Shown one piece after another: positions 7,740-16,097 of a stretch of DNA of 64,000 bases; position 1 is the stretch's first letter, and the number at the start of each line of letters is the position of its first letter. The DNA comes from MWAR01 sp035388825 (GTDB lineage: Bacteria > Muiribacteriota > Ozemobacteria > Ozemobacterales > Ozemobacteraceae): contig DAOOQQ010000007.1 of the NCBI GenBank assembly GCA_035388825.1, forward strand, positions 1 through 64,000, given 5' to 3'. Below the pieces are notes generated by a model. It was not told where the DNA came from and did not search any database. It saw only the letters and a program-made list of their open reading frames with translations. Made by a program: the position numbers and the translations under genes.

Positions 7740-9035
7740 ATGAATTACGGGAGATGGTGCAGACTGCTGGGGGTTCTGATCACGCTGTTCATGGCAACGC
7801 CTGTGGCGGCAGGCCCCGTTCAACCGGACCCGACCCCCGCTTCTGCCACGAAATCCCTTTCAAGCGATCCGTTTGCCGACCTTGGCGCCCGGCCGGAGAC
7901 TGCTTCCGGTGGGGAGCTGGTCGCGGAATCGCGTACCGGCAGAACACGGGAACGCAGGACGAGGAGCTTCCTCAAACAGGAACTGCTGGAGCAGATTTCC
8001 TGGAATGATGCGGGCGCGGGGCCGTATCGTCGGCTGTCTTACGGTGGCGAGCTTTTGCAGCGGTTTTCCGATGCGGTCACGACGTGGGGCTCGTTCAATG
8101 CGCAGTTGCGGTTCGTGCATCGTGCCGGGTTCCTTCCCGTCCAGAACGATGTCGAGGGGGAGGAGAGGGAAAACGGGTTTCTCGAGTATCACAACCTGTA
8201 TTTCGACCGGTTCAATGCCCTGGATGCCTTCCTTTCACCGGAAGCCCGCGCGCGGCACATCGGGCGGTTCAATTTCCGCCTCGGCCGTTTCTACCTTCCC
8301 TCGGGCATCAATCTCCAGACCGACACCCACGGCACCGTGCTCCAGCTGTCGAACGAGCGCAATTTCGGGTTCGAGCGCGACTGGTATGCCGGCTTCTGGG
8401 GGGCCCTCACCAAGGATCTCAATTACGATTTGTATGCCATGGCAGGCTCGGGATACGATCTGCGGCTCGAGGGGCAGAAAGGGCTGCTTGGGTTGCGGAT
8501 CAGCCTGGCGAACTCCTGGCTTTTCGAAAAGGGCTGGGAAGGCGGGATATCGCTCGTCACGGGGGAACGCATTTCCAAGCATGCGCTGATGCGGAGCCCT
8601 TCCGTTGCGGCTCTGGCAGATCGGGGGAAGTTCATCGAAACGCGCCGCCTCGGGCTCGACATGCGCCATTCCCGGCCGGCCGCGAACGGCACGGTGACGA
8701 TGACCGCGGAGTGGACGGCCGGGCGGGATGAAGATGATGATGTTCTCACGCAACTATATCAGGCAGAATATCTGCGCCGGGACCGGAAGCTCGGATATGC
8801 GGTGCAGTACCGGCGGTTCCGCCAGGCGATCGGCCCCGGGCCGATGCCGATGATGGCCGGCCAGGGGCCTGGAGATGCGGATGCATCGCTGATCGGCGAA
8901 GTCACGTGGTATTTCCGCAACGAGATCGGCAACGCGAATCTGCATTGGATCAAGCTCAACATCGAACGGCAGACGGAACGCCAGATGGGCCGGAACGACC
9001 TGCTGACGACGATCCAGTATTACCGGTACTGGTAG
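7740..9035 (+). CDS. Outer-membrane beta-barrel protein, porin-like, unknown
   Basis: The 431-residue protein has an N-terminal signal peptide (about 1-25, ending PVAAG). It then shows long alternating hydrophobic/polar strands rich in Tyr, Phe, Trp, Gly and Arg, and ends in aromatic residues (YYRYW). These are typical of outer-membrane barrels assembled by BamA. A low-complexity periplasmic linker occupies about residues 25-75. An SD (AAGGGGG) precedes the ATG. A hairpin terminator follows at 9055-9093, so it is probably transcribed separately from the sigma-54-type operon downstream. The 253-bp gap before it (7487-7739) holds the divergent promoter region; I saw no convincing -35/-10 pair there. 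No family name could be assigned. Confidence 0.7.
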   Translation: MNYGRWCRLLGVLITLFMATPVAAGPVQPDPTPASATKSLSSDPFADLGARPETASGGELVAESRTGRTRERRTRSFLKQELLEQISWNDAGAGPYRRLSYGGELLQRFSDAVTTWGSFNAQLRFVHRAGFLPVQNDVEGEERENGFLEYHNLYFDRFNALDAFLSPEARARHIGRFNFRLGRFYLPSGINLQTDTHGTVLQLSNERNFGFERDWYAGFWGALTKDLNYDLYAMAGSGYDLRLEGQKGLLGLRISLANSWLFEKGWEGGISLVTGERISKHALMRSPSVAALADRGKFIETRRLGLDMRHSRPAANGTVTMTAEWTAGRDEDDDVLTQLYQAEYLRRDRKLGYAVQYRRFRQAIGPGPMPMMAGQGPGDADASLIGEVTWYFRNEIGNANLHWIKLNIERQTERQMGRNDLLTTIQYYRYW

Positions 9036-9054
9036 GATCCTCTCTGGAATCAGC

Positions 9055-9093
9055 GGGGGGGCGGGAGGGATTCCCGCCTCCCCCGGTTCTTTC
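9055..9093 (+). terminator. Probable terminator after the barrel gene
   Basis: An imperfect G-rich/C-rich hairpin (arms about 9055-9065 and 9071-9084, core GCGGGA/TCCCGC) is followed by the T-rich stretch GGTTCTTTC. It separates the barrel gene from the next promoter. Confidence 0.6.
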
Positions 9094-9133
9094 TCGGGAA
9101 CGCTTCGAGAAACACCTCGGCGTTTCTGACGCC

Positions 9134-9149
9134 TGGCACGCTTCATGCA
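9134..9149 (+). promoter_or_regulatory. Candidate sigma-54 (-24/-12) promoter
   Basis: The sequence TGGCACG-CTTC-ATGCA matches the sigma-54 consensus TGGCACG-N4-TTGCA with one change. The invariant GG (9135-9136) and GC (9147-9148) have the required 10-bp spacing. The start of transcription would be near 9160, 40 bases before the ATG at 9199. A short dyad, AGAAAC/GTTTCT (9108-9113, 9122-9127), lies just upstream. An NtrC-family activator is encoded at the far end of the operon this promoter would drive. Confidence 0.6.
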
Positions 9150-9198
9150 ATACCTCATGACTGAGGGTGGGGTCATACCACCCGAACGGAGGTGTGCC

Positions 9199-9909
9199 AT
9201 GAAAAACCGGTTTCTGAAAGCTTTTGTTCAGCTGTCTTTCGTGATTCTCGAATGGATCATCCCTGCCTGGGTTTTCGCGGCCATCGGATGCACCCTCAGC
9301 AATCCGGCCCAGGATCTCAAGTTTCTCTACCCCGAAGTGACCAGTTTCAAGGAGGAGATCCGCGAGCTGCGCACCCTGCCGGGCGGTTCCGCCGTGTATG
9401 AGGGGCTGAAAGAGCGCCTCGGGAGCGATCTCGATCCGATCTACGAGTCGTTCGACACGCCGTACACCGTGTATTCCGTGTTCAAAGGGGACACGCGGAT
9501 CGGGTATGTCCACGGCGTGAACGTTCCCGGGAAAGGCGGCGTGATCCAGGTCTTTCTCTCGACCGATCCTTCGACGGGCGAGATCCGGGATTTCTTCTTC
9601 CAGCGCATCGAGAGCCGGGCCGCGCGAGAATTGAAAGACAAAACGTTCCGCGCCCGTTTCCGGGGGATGAGTCTGGCGGATTTCTATAAGCATGACTATT
9701 TCAAGGTTGCCGAGCCCGAAAATCCGACGGACCGGCTGGCCGGGATCCGCCCTCCGGGGAGTGATGCCGACGTGGTTGCGGACTTCTCCTCATCGCTTCG
9801 CGGCATCCGGAAGAACCTGATCCTTCTCGACCTGTTTGTTTACGACCGGAAGGCCGAACCGTTCTTCGAACGGACGAAGTCCTTGCTCGCCGCCCGCCGG
9901 GAAAAATGA
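9199..9909 (+). CDS. FMN_bind-like secreted or membrane-anchored protein
   Basis: This protein of 236 residues has a hydrophobic N-terminus (about 8-30), ending at Cys31 in an AIGC context that could be a weak lipobox. The central part (GYVHGVNVPGKGG..DPSTGEIRDFFFQRIES..FRARFRGMSLADF) follows the pattern of the FMN_bind domain of RnfG/NqrC-type proteins. The SGAT motif that would attach FMN covalently is not visible (SSSLRG at the equivalent place), so flavin binding is doubtful. The start at 9199 has GGAGG 7 bases upstream. It is the first gene after the sigma-54-type promoter and heads an operon with an OB-fold protein and an ABC transporter. Confidence 0.6.
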   Translation: MKNRFLKAFVQLSFVILEWIIPAWVFAAIGCTLSNPAQDLKFLYPEVTSFKEEIRELRTLPGGSAVYEGLKERLGSDLDPIYESFDTPYTVYSVFKGDTRIGYVHGVNVPGKGGVIQVFLSTDPSTGEIRDFFFQRIESRAARELKDKTFRARFRGMSLADFYKHDYFKVAEPENPTDRLAGIRPPGSDADVVADFSSSLRGIRKNLILLDLFVYDRKAEPFFERTKSLLAARREK

Positions 9910-9982
9910 TCCCAGGATAGGACCTGGGCGTCCGGAACGAATGATGCGTCGAGCCTCTCGGGGCTCGAAAGGAGATACTGTC

Positions 9983-10363
9983 ATGAAAACTATTGTATTG
10001 ATCGCTTTGTCCGTTCTCGTTCTGTGCGGAGCCGGACTCTATGTCCTGCTGAGCCCCGCGGAGGTCTATGGGGAACCTTTCAAGATCAGGTCTCTCACTT
10101 CCTTGCGGGAGATCGTCGGGCAGCCGGACCGGTATCTCACGGCGGACCTCCGCACATCCGGCCGGATCGTCCGCCAGTGCCCCAGCTCCGGCTGCTGGTT
10201 TTTTCTCGATGATGGCTCGGGCGGACAGGTTCGTGTCGAGCTCGGCCATCTGGGCATGAAGTTTCCCCAGCATGTAGGTGGTACCGCCATCGTCGAAGGC
10301 CGCCTGATGAAGGACGCGTCGGGGCTGGAACTCGTCGGGAACGGCGTTCGGTTCGAGCGCTGA
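9983..10363 (+). CDS. Small membrane-anchored OB-fold protein
   Basis: The 126-residue protein has an N-terminal membrane anchor (about 3-25) followed by a compact OB-fold-like domain, with strands around RTSGRIV, CWFFLDDGSGG, QVRVELG and GTAIVEGRLM. The motif CPSSGCWFFLDDG resembles the conserved Cys-x4-CW segment of DUF4920-type OB proteins; that link is a pattern impression. AAAGGAG precedes the ATG. It sits between the FMN_bind-like gene and the ABC permease gene (33-base gap), so a periplasmic accessory role for that transporter is the simplest reading. Confidence 0.6.
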   Translation: MKTIVLIALSVLVLCGAGLYVLLSPAEVYGEPFKIRSLTSLREIVGQPDRYLTADLRTSGRIVRQCPSSGCWFFLDDGSGGQVRVELGHLGMKFPQHVGGTAIVEGRLMKDASGLELVGNGVRFER

Positions 10364-10396
10364 ACCGGGGCGTGAAAGAGAACACGGAGGCAATCT

Positions 10397-11641
10397 ATGG
10401 GACATCTGAAACTTGCGTGGAGAAATCTGCTTCATCGCCCGGCCAGAACAGGTCTCACCGTTGTCGGCATCGCGCTCGCCGTTGCCGTGGCCGTCAGTCT
10501 GATCGGATTCAACGTGGGATACCGCGAATCGATCAACACGAGCATCGACAAGCTGGGGTTCCAGGTCATGCTGATGGCGAAGGGATGCCCGTACGAGGCC
10601 GCCACCATGATGCTCAAGGGGGGGACGGGCCTGCTGTATCTGCCGACATCGACATTCGACGAGGTGCAAAACGACCCGGAGATCGCGGCGATCACGCCGA
10701 TCTTCATCGGGGTGGCCGAGAAAGAGGGAAGCGGCATCCGTGACGATTCGGCCTCCTCCTTTGCTATTCTTAGTGGTATAGAAACCGACAGCTTTCTCGC
10801 CATGAAGCCGTGGCTCTCTTTTTCACAGGCCCCCGGGGCTGCCGGAAGCCGGTGGTTCGCGAAGGAGTCGCCCGACGAGATCGTGATGGGATACGAGGTT
10901 GCCGAGTTCGAGCAGCGCAAGGTCGGCGACTCGTTCTACGCGACCGTGACCCCGCAGGGAAGCACCGAACCCGTCACCCACCAGTTCCGGGTTGTGGGCA
11001 TCCTCGAACGGACCGGGACCCAGGATGACGGAACGGTGTTCCTGCCGCTGTCGACGGCCCGGAAGATCTTCAACCGCCCCGACGAGCTGACGATCGTGGG
11101 GATCAAGCTGCGGGAGTTCTCGGGCGTGAAGCTGCGCGAATTCGAGAAACGCTGGGCGAAGCTGCCCGAAGTCCAGGTCGTCAGTCTCCAGCAGGTGAAG
11201 ACCACGCTCGTCAGTCTCGTCGAAACCGCCCAGACGATGATCGCCGCCGTCGCCATCATCGCCATCATCGTCGCGATCATCGGGGTCATCAATACGATCC
11301 TGATGAGCGTCGCCGAGCGAACCGGTGAAATTGGCATCATGAAGGCAATCGGTGCTTCCCGGAGCGATATATTCCAGTTGATATGGGCGGAGACGCTGAT
11401 CATCTGCCTTGCGGGAGGCGTTCTTGGGTGTCTCACGTCGATGCTGGGCTCGAGGGGCGTCGAGGCGGCACTCCGGATGCTGATCGATGTCGGCGCGCAC
11501 GGATCGATCGTGGCAATCACGCCGGCGATTCTGGCAGGTGCGCTTGCAGGGGCAACGGCGCTCGGTGTTTTCGCGGGGCTGTATCCGGCCTGGCGCGCCT
11601 CATCCCTGCGGCCAATCGAGGCGATCCGTGAGGGCGAGTGA
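10397..11641 (+). CDS. ABC transporter permease, MacB/LolC (FtsX-like) family
   Basis: The 414-residue protein has the topology of MacB/LolC/FtsX permeases: one N-terminal helix (about 17-38), a large periplasmic domain (about 40-275), then three C-terminal helices in the FtsX region (GEIGIMKAIGASRSDIF is the typical coupling segment). Such proteins work as mechanotransmitters that move lipoproteins, peptides or antibiotics without a channel through the membrane. The next gene encodes the matching ATPase, and the stop codon region is followed by it after 17 bases. A short patch of unusual A/T-ending codons lies at about 10761-10790. The substrate is unknown. Confidence 0.85.
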   Translation: MGHLKLAWRNLLHRPARTGLTVVGIALAVAVAVSLIGFNVGYRESINTSIDKLGFQVMLMAKGCPYEAATMMLKGGTGLLYLPTSTFDEVQNDPEIAAITPIFIGVAEKEGSGIRDDSASSFAILSGIETDSFLAMKPWLSFSQAPGAAGSRWFAKESPDEIVMGYEVAEFEQRKVGDSFYATVTPQGSTEPVTHQFRVVGILERTGTQDDGTVFLPLSTARKIFNRPDELTIVGIKLREFSGVKLREFEKRWAKLPEVQVVSLQQVKTTLVSLVETAQTMIAAVAIIAIIVAIIGVINTILMSVAERTGEIGIMKAIGASRSDIFQLIWAETLIICLAGGVLGCLTSMLGSRGVEAALRMLIDVGAHGSIVAITPAILAGALAGATALGVFAGLYPAWRASSLRPIEAIREGE

Positions 11642-11658
11642 ACGAAAGGAACCAATTC

Positions 11659-12390
11659 ATGAAGAGCGAAAACGATACAACGATGACCGATATCGTTCTT
11701 GAGGCACAGGGACTCACAAAGTCCTACCGGCGCGGCAGTGAGACGGTCCATGCTCTTTCCGGGGTCGATCTCACGATCCGGGCCGGTGAGATGGTCTCGA
11801 TCCTGGGCCCTTCCGGCTCGGGCAAGACGACGCTGATCAATCTGCTCTCGTGTCTCGACGCCCCTGATGCAGGCGTGCTCTCCATCGCCGGCAGATCCGT
11901 TTCCGGGCTGGGGGAGGAGGCGCTGACCGAGGTGCGGCGCGGCCGGATCGGGTATGTCTTCCAGAAGTTTCATCTCCTGCCGGCGCTGACGGTGGCCGAG
12001 AACGTCGAACTTCCCCAGATGTTCCTCGGCCGGCCCGTCGATCGGGCGCGCACGATGGAGCTCCTCCGGCTCGTCGGCCTCGAAGACCGCGCCGGGCATC
12101 TTCCGCGCGAACTTTCGGGCGGGCAGATGCAGCGCGTTGCGATTGCGCGGGCTCTCATCGTCCAACCGAAGATCCTGATTGCCGACGAGCCGACGGGGAA
12201 TCTCGACCGCGTCAACGGGGAAGCCATCTTCGCCCTATTCCGGCAACTCATCGAGACCGAGCGGCTTGCCGTGATCGTCACGACCCACAATCACGCGCTC
12301 GGTTCCCGCGCCGACCGGATCATCACCCTCGAAGACGGGCGCATCGTGCGGGAGGAGGCCGGAGCGGCGAGCATCGGATCGCCGGCCTGA
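11659..12390 (+). CDS. ABC transporter ATP-binding protein, MacB/LolD type
   Basis: The 243-residue ATPase has all motifs intact: Walker A GPSGSGKT, Q-loop, signature LSGGQMQRVAIARAL, Walker B ILIADEPTGNLD and the H-loop TTHN. The spacing and the DEPTGNLD form are typical of the LolD/MacB/FtsE class that partners with FtsX-like permeases. The ATG at 11659 is preceded by AAAGGA; an alternative GTG at 11638 would overlap the permease stop. It closes the operon, and a hairpin terminator follows at once. Confidence 0.88.
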   Translation: MKSENDTTMTDIVLEAQGLTKSYRRGSETVHALSGVDLTIRAGEMVSILGPSGSGKTTLINLLSCLDAPDAGVLSIAGRSVSGLGEEALTEVRRGRIGYVFQKFHLLPALTVAENVELPQMFLGRPVDRARTMELLRLVGLEDRAGHLPRELSGGQMQRVAIARALIVQPKILIADEPTGNLDRVNGEAIFALFRQLIETERLAVIVTTHNHALGSRADRIITLEDGRIVREEAGAASIGSPA

Positions 12391-12398
12391 CGGGGGCC

Positions 12399-12444
12399 GG
12401 TGCCGCGAGCATCGGTCGATGCTCTCCGGCACCTCGCCCTTTTC
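12399..12444 (+). terminator. Intrinsic terminator of the ABC operon
   Basis: A two-part stem (12399-12405 with 12427-12433, and 12407-12413 with 12418-12424, loop GGTC) is followed by CCCTTTT on the plus strand. It overlaps the end of the converging regulator gene. Confidence 0.65.
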
Positions 12445-13816
12445 ACGGTTTGACGCCGAGTTTGCGCAGTTTGTACCGGAGCGTGCGCTCGTGAATCCCC
12501 AGCCGGCGGGCCGCTTCCGACTGATTACCTCCGGCTGTGGAAAGGGCCTCGGAGAGGAGCTGTCGCTCCAGCTCGTCGACCCGCTCCGGCAGCGTGCCGC
12601 CTGACCGGGGGGCGTGGTCCCGGGAATCGGGTTCGACAATTTCGCCGAACCGTTCGGGAAGATCGCCGAGGTCGATTTCCGGCTTGTCCGAGAGCAGGAG
12701 AAGACGTTCGATCGTGTTTTCGAGTTCGCGAACATTACCGGGCCATTTCCATGCGCAAAGCGCCTCGAATGCCTCGGGGGTGAACCCCTTCGGAGAAAGG
12801 CGATACTGCTTCGCCTTGCGTGCCGTGAGTTCGCGGATCAGGAGCGGAAGATCCCCGAGCCGCTCCCGCAGCGGGGGTATGCGGAGAGGAATCACGGCGA
12901 TCCGGTAAAACAGGTCTTCCCGGAAGCGCCCTTCCTTTACCATGATTTCCAGGTTCCGGTGGGTGGCAGCTACCCAGCGCACGTCGGCTTTTCGCACCTG
13001 GTTGTCGCCGAGCCGGCAGTATTCATTGTTCTGAAGAACCCGCAGAAGTTTGGGCTGGACGGCGAGAGGGAGTTCCCCGATCTCGTCCAGGAACAGCGTG
13101 CCTCCCGTGGCTTCCTCGATCCGGCCCGGTCTGACGCGGTCTGCCCCGGTGAAGGCGCCGCGCGAATGACCGAAAAATTCGCTTTCGATCAGGTTCTCCG
13201 GGATCGCTCCGCAGTTGATCGCGACGAACGGATGCCCCGCCCGCGGGCTCAGATCGTGAAGCCTGCGCGCAAAGAGTTCTTTCCCGGTGCCGGTTTCCCC
13301 CTGGACCAGGACGGGGGCCACGCTTGGCGCCGCCCGGTCGAGCTGGGCAAGCACTGCACGGAAGCGTTCGTCGGAGCCGAGGATGTCGGAATCGGTCCGA
13401 AGGCCGGCAATCTGGGCCCGGAGAGCTCGGTTTTCCCGTTTCAGCAGGACATGCTCCCGGACGATTTCGAGCTTTCCCTGGAGGAGGGCGATGTCGACGG
13501 GTTTTTCCAGATAATCGAGGGCTCCGAGCCGCATCGCCTCGACGGCGGTCTGAACGCTCGCATACCCGGTGACGAGCAGAACGGCGAGATCGGGATCCGC
13601 CTCTTTGAACTTCTTCAGGAGTTCGAGGCCGTCGAAGCGGGGCATGCGAAGATCGGTGACCACGAGATGCGCGCCGAGGCGCCGGAGATGATCGAGAGCC
13701 GGGCCGGCTTCGGAAAACGCGGTCGCGTTGTTCCCGAGCCTGATGATGGCTTCGGCGAGCAGCGTCGCCTGCCGGAGATCATCGTCGATGACGAGAACGT
13801 CAAGAGGGGTCGCCAT
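12443..13816 (-). CDS. NtrC-family sigma-54-dependent response regulator
   Basis: The 457-residue protein has the classic three parts. A receiver domain spans 1-120 (acid pocket IDDD near 10-13, phospho-acceptor Asp55 in VVTDLRMP). An AAA+ activator domain follows (Walker A GETGTGKE, GAFTGA loop for sigma-54 contact, Walker B GGTLFLDEIGE). A Fis-type HTH closes the protein (SEAARRLGIHERTLRYKLRKLG). The start at 13816 has GGGAGG 5 bases upstream and lies inside the end of the kinase gene (17-base overlap), so the pair is translationally coupled. The likely target is the sigma-54-type promoter at 9134. Confidence 0.93.
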   Translation of the reverse strand: MATPLDVLVIDDDLRQATLLAEAIIRLGNNATAFSEAGPALDHLRRLGAHLVVTDLRMPRFDGLELLKKFKEADPDLAVLLVTGYASVQTAVEAMRLGALDYLEKPVDIALLQGKLEIVREHVLLKRENRALRAQIAGLRTDSDILGSDERFRAVLAQLDRAAPSVAPVLVQGETGTGKELFARRLHDLSPRAGHPFVAINCGAIPENLIESEFFGHSRGAFTGADRVRPGRIEEATGGTLFLDEIGELPLAVQPKLLRVLQNNEYCRLGDNQVRKADVRWVAATHRNLEIMVKEGRFREDLFYRIAVIPLRIPPLRERLGDLPLLIRELTARKAKQYRLSPKGFTPEAFEALCAWKWPGNVRELENTIERLLLLSDKPEIDLGDLPERFGEIVEPDSRDHAPRSGGTLPERVDELERQLLSEALSTAGGNQSEAARRLGIHERTLRYKLRKLGVKP

Positions 13817-15377
13817 GAGGGCCTCCCGTGGAGTCGGGGTTGGAGGGGAGCCGGAGCTCGAACACCGTGCCCTCGGTGCCGCTCGCGATGAGCCGCAGGC
13901 TGCCGCCAAGGGCACAGGCCATCCGATGGGCGTTGTACAGCCCGAGGCCTGTTCCATCGGGCCGGGCCGTGTTGCCGGCCAGAAAGAGATGGTCGAGGAT
14001 CTGTTGCGGAAGTCCGGGACCGTCGTCCGTGACGCGAAGGATGCTGTGCCTGCCTTCCGTCACGATCGAGAGGCGCACATGGTTCGCCCCCGCCTGAGCG
14101 GCATTCGAAATCAGGTTCCAGACCAGGCGGCGGAGGAGTTCCGGGTCGGATTCGACGGCCAACCCGGGAGGGGCCTCCGAAACGAGCGATGTTTGGGGAA
14201 AGGATGTCGCATACGCGAGTTTCACTTCGTCGAGCCAGGGGGCGAGGGAGAACCGCTGGATCTTCGGAAGGATCGGACGCGTTGTCTGGAGCAGTCCATG
14301 GACGAGACTGTTGGCTTCACGGACCGTCTGCCTGAGCATCTCGAGACGTTTTCCTGCTTCTGACGACACCCCGGCCGGCAACTCGGAAACCGCCGACTGG
14401 AGCGAATCGAGGCCGAGGGCGAGGGTGTTGAGCGGGTTGCGGATTTCATGGGCGACGCCCGAAACGATCCGTGCCAGCCCTTCGCTGCGGCGTTCGGTTT
14501 CTTCGAGAAGACGTTTCTGTTCGAGCAGCTCCGCGTTGCGGAACTCCCGGCGTCTCAGCAGCAGGAGAAGTCCGACGGAAAGGATGCAGGAGACGGCGAT
14601 GGCCGAGAGAGCGGCCTTGCGGAGGGCCGAGAGGCCGGGATCGTCGAGCTCGAGAAGGAATCGGCCGACCGGTTTCCCGTGAAGGACGATGGGGCGTGAG
14701 AGGGTGGGGATGCCCTTCGTGCCGGCCGGGGCGGATGCCGGGGACAGGATCGGTTTGTCCTGCATGTCGACGAGCTCGAGCCGACGGATGTCGGGATGCT
14801 GCCGGAAGCGCTCGATCAGGGCAGGAAGGCCGACGTTGCGTTCGAAGCCGAGAACGAACGCGACATCGGCGATGACGCGGACGAGGCCGCCGTCCGGCAT
14901 GCGGAGCGCGACCCCGAAGGCGTCGGCCTCGCAGAACATGCCTTCGGAAAAACCGAATACATGCTCCGTCTTGGCGCCATGCAGCACCTCGTGGCAGCCG
15001 TACGACTCGGGCAGCGACTCGGCCGCATCGCCTGGAGGACTGCTGAGGAGCAGGCTGCCGGAGGAGTCATACAGGGTGATCGACCGGATCTCGTTTCGCC
15101 GGACGAGATTCGCGAGTTGCTCGGGATCGGGCCGGCCAGGAGCGGAGGCGATATCGTATGCTATAGAACGGAGCTTCGCGCTGACACGCTCTTCCAGGTA
15201 ATGGCTGGCCTGGAGGGTCTGTTCGGCGCTTTCGAGCAGGGCATCCGTGAGGAGCTCGGCACGGCTCGCGGCGGAACGTTGGAGGAGAAGACCGGTGTGA
15301 AGCCCTGCGAGAAGATGGATGATGACGATGATGGCAATCAGACCTCCCCACAGGGAGCGGACGCCAGGGTGACTCAT
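13800..15377 (-). CDS. Membrane-bound sensor histidine kinase, NtrB/AtoS-like
   Basis: The 525-residue protein has a first membrane helix at about 9-32, an extracytoplasmic sensor region to about 252 and a second helix at about 254-275. The kinase core follows: H-box GVAHEIRNPLNTL (His310), N-box NLISNAAQAG, G1 DDGPGLP and G2 GTGLGLY. The kinase ends with little beyond G2. No PAS or HAMP domain is clearly visible. It is directly upstream of and overlapping the NtrC-type regulator, forming a two-component system that senses something in the periplasm. Its stimulus cannot be read from the sequence; the neighbouring ABC system suggests an envelope or efflux signal. Confidence 0.9.
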   Translation of the reverse strand: MSHPGVRSLWGGLIAIIVIIHLLAGLHTGLLLQRSAASRAELLTDALLESAEQTLQASHYLEERVSAKLRSIAYDIASAPGRPDPEQLANLVRRNEIRSITLYDSSGSLLLSSPPGDAAESLPESYGCHEVLHGAKTEHVFGFSEGMFCEADAFGVALRMPDGGLVRVIADVAFVLGFERNVGLPALIERFRQHPDIRRLELVDMQDKPILSPASAPAGTKGIPTLSRPIVLHGKPVGRFLLELDDPGLSALRKAALSAIAVSCILSVGLLLLLRRREFRNAELLEQKRLLEETERRSEGLARIVSGVAHEIRNPLNTLALGLDSLQSAVSELPAGVSSEAGKRLEMLRQTVREANSLVHGLLQTTRPILPKIQRFSLAPWLDEVKLAYATSFPQTSLVSEAPPGLAVESDPELLRRLVWNLISNAAQAGANHVRLSIVTEGRHSILRVTDDGPGLPQQILDHLFLAGNTARPDGTGLGLYNAHRMACALGGSLRLIASGTEGTVFELRLPSNPDSTGGPHGDPS

Positions 15378-15425
15378 CTCTGGTGCTCTTCTTTCGCGGC
15401 GCCTGTGGCCTCGGATCGAGAAATT

Positions 15426-15454
15426 CGCAGAGGCGGGAGATGCCCGCCTCTGCG
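15426..15454 (-). terminator. Hairpin terminator after the YHS gene
   Basis: A perfect 12-bp stem (15426-15437 with 15443-15454, 5-base loop) is followed on the minus strand by AATTTCTC. The T-tract is short, so some read-through into the kinase gene is possible. Confidence 0.6.
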
Positions 15455-15484
15455 GATCAGCTTGTCAGGAACGGCAGGATCGGG

Positions 15485-16024
15485 TCACTTGCCGGCAGAG
15501 GGGCAGGCCCCGCAGGAGGAACAATCCCCGCAGGCTCCCGGGTCGGCCGATGCGTCGGCGGCGGCCGGGGCGATCGCCGCGCCGGATGCGGCCTCAGGAG
15601 CAGGCGTGGCCGAAGGGGCGGCTTTGAGGGCTTCCTTGCCGATGCAATCCTTGCAGAAATAATAGGTGACGGTGTCGCCGTCGATGCGGAAGAACTCGGC
15701 ACTGGCCGCCTTGCCGCAGACGGGGCAGATCCCGTCGGCATTCGTCACCTTCAGCGGGACTTCGGTGGGGTTCTTGATCTTCGCGATGGTCGCGGCCGGA
15801 TCTTTTTTGAACGTGTCGATGCAGCCAGGGCAGCAGAACCGGTAGATCTTGCCCTCATGCACGGTCATCACGTCGGGCTGCACCTTCCCGCCCATCACCG
15901 GGCACTCCTCGTAGCGGACATCGGTCAGCGCAGGAAGAGGGGCCGAGGCCGGGGTCTGAGCCGAGACGGCCGTGGTCGCCAGCAGGGTCACGAAAAACAG
16001 GATCATCAGGGAAAGGCGTTTCAT
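15485..16024 (-). CDS. Secreted YHS/TRASH-type metal-binding protein
   Basis: The 179-residue protein has a signal peptide (about 1-22, ending VSAQ). A YHS-like domain contains CPVMGGKV..KIYRFCCPGCIDTF, the Cys pattern used to bind copper or other soft metals. A second zinc-ribbon-like part follows (CPVCGK..YYFCKDC). The Ala/Pro-rich tail ends in a dense Cys cluster (CGDCSSCGACPS). A periplasmic metal-handling role is likely; the metal is not determined. AAGGAG precedes the ATG. It lies 73 bases downstream of the giant secreted-protein gene without a terminator between, so co-transcription with it is plausible. Confidence 0.75.
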   Translation of the reverse strand: MKRLSLMILFFVTLLATTAVSAQTPASAPLPALTDVRYEECPVMGGKVQPDVMTVHEGKIYRFCCPGCIDTFKKDPAATIAKIKNPTEVPLKVTNADGICPVCGKAASAEFFRIDGDTVTYYFCKDCIGKEALKAAPSATPAPEAASGAAIAPAAADASADPGACGDCSSCGACPSAGK

Positions 16025-16097
16025 GGGATTCTCCTTGATTGAATTCCGGAAGGGCTCATCCGTGAGAATATTCCAGCAAGATTGTTGCCAGATTCGC

